From: JAHEFX01 sp964614585
Lineage (GTDB): Bacteria > Actinomycetota > Acidimicrobiia > Spongiisociales > JAENVV01
Assembly: GCA_964614585.1 (NCBI GenBank)
Contig: CAZTLW010000024.1
Span: 1-22,586 of the forward strand
DNA length: 22,586 nucleotides
Reading direction: 5' to 3'
The position numbers and the translations under genes are program-made. Positions 22,561 through 22,586 of this stretch are shown here, one piece after another; within the stretch, counting starts at the first letter, position 1; every line of letters begins with the position of its first letter. Under the pieces are notes generated by a model. The model had not been told where the DNA came from. It was given only the letters and a program-made list of their open reading frames with translations, and searched no databases.

Positions 22561-22586
22561 GGGGCGAATTACAAGCCTGTCACTCG

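Overview
This is a 22.6-kb window of very GC-rich chromosomal DNA that reads as core metabolism of an actinobacterium. Evidence for this is the protein style, the TANNNT -10 boxes lying 6-7 nt before start codons (leaderless transcripts), and the DUF3152, DUF664 and Thr/Ser-linker secreted proteins. The class Acidimicrobiia is my best guess, but that is inference only. A run of exactly 100 N (14908-15007) shows it comes from a draft scaffold. I see no rRNA, tRNA, CRISPR array, prophage, insertion sequence or obvious defence system.

Layout. (1) 86-3407, minus strand: the de novo NAD operon nadA-nadB-nadC, coupled by a 2-nt gap and a 4-nt overlap, with a strong Shine-Dalgarno (SD) and a CTCA-N3-TGAG dyad over the nadA -10. 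(2) 3524-5941: a divergent IclR-type regulator, a convergent Thr-rich lipoprotein, and a Nudix-fold/winged-helix protein resembling the NadQ/NrtR (COG4111) NAD regulators, a plausible controller of the nad operon. (3) 6030-10000, minus strand: N-acetylmuramoyl-L-alanine amidase, NADP-isocitrate dehydrogenase, FolD and a hemolysin III-family membrane protein. (4) 10048-14866: a DUF664/DinB-like protein, the purN-purH pair (minus) divergent from adenosine deaminase, and a DUF3152 protein with an altered zinc motif. (5) 15008-19614, minus strand: a cytochrome P450 cut by the assembly gap, then (in transcription order) a stand-alone B12-binding mutase subunit, sucC, sucD and a LysE-family exporter. 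(6) 19752-22548, minus strand: a two-TM SHOCT-domain protein and a PcrA/UvrD helicase.

Functional links: FolD makes the 10-formyl-THF used by PurN and PurH. Icd and SucCD are TCA steps, and the B12 subunit fits methylmalonyl-CoA or a related acyl-CoA mutase that would feed succinyl-CoA to SucCD. NadABC supplies the NAD(P) these enzymes use.

The most unusual feature is a family of short tandem arrays with a strict 7-bp period, consensus RGTACYN. It occurs at six intergenic sites (26 units in all) in the right half of the window and never in genes. Several arrays abut GC-rich hairpins, two with a GCA loop and one with its complement. One array is in the shared upstream region of purN and add, one forms a 14-bp palindrome, two flank a strong terminator, and one runs straight into the assembly gap. 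I do not recognise this as a named repeat family. The rest of the window is conventional, with protein-level oddities in SucD (insertion, changed CoA loop), DUF3152 (lost zinc ligands) and the NadQ-like protein (inactive Nudix box).
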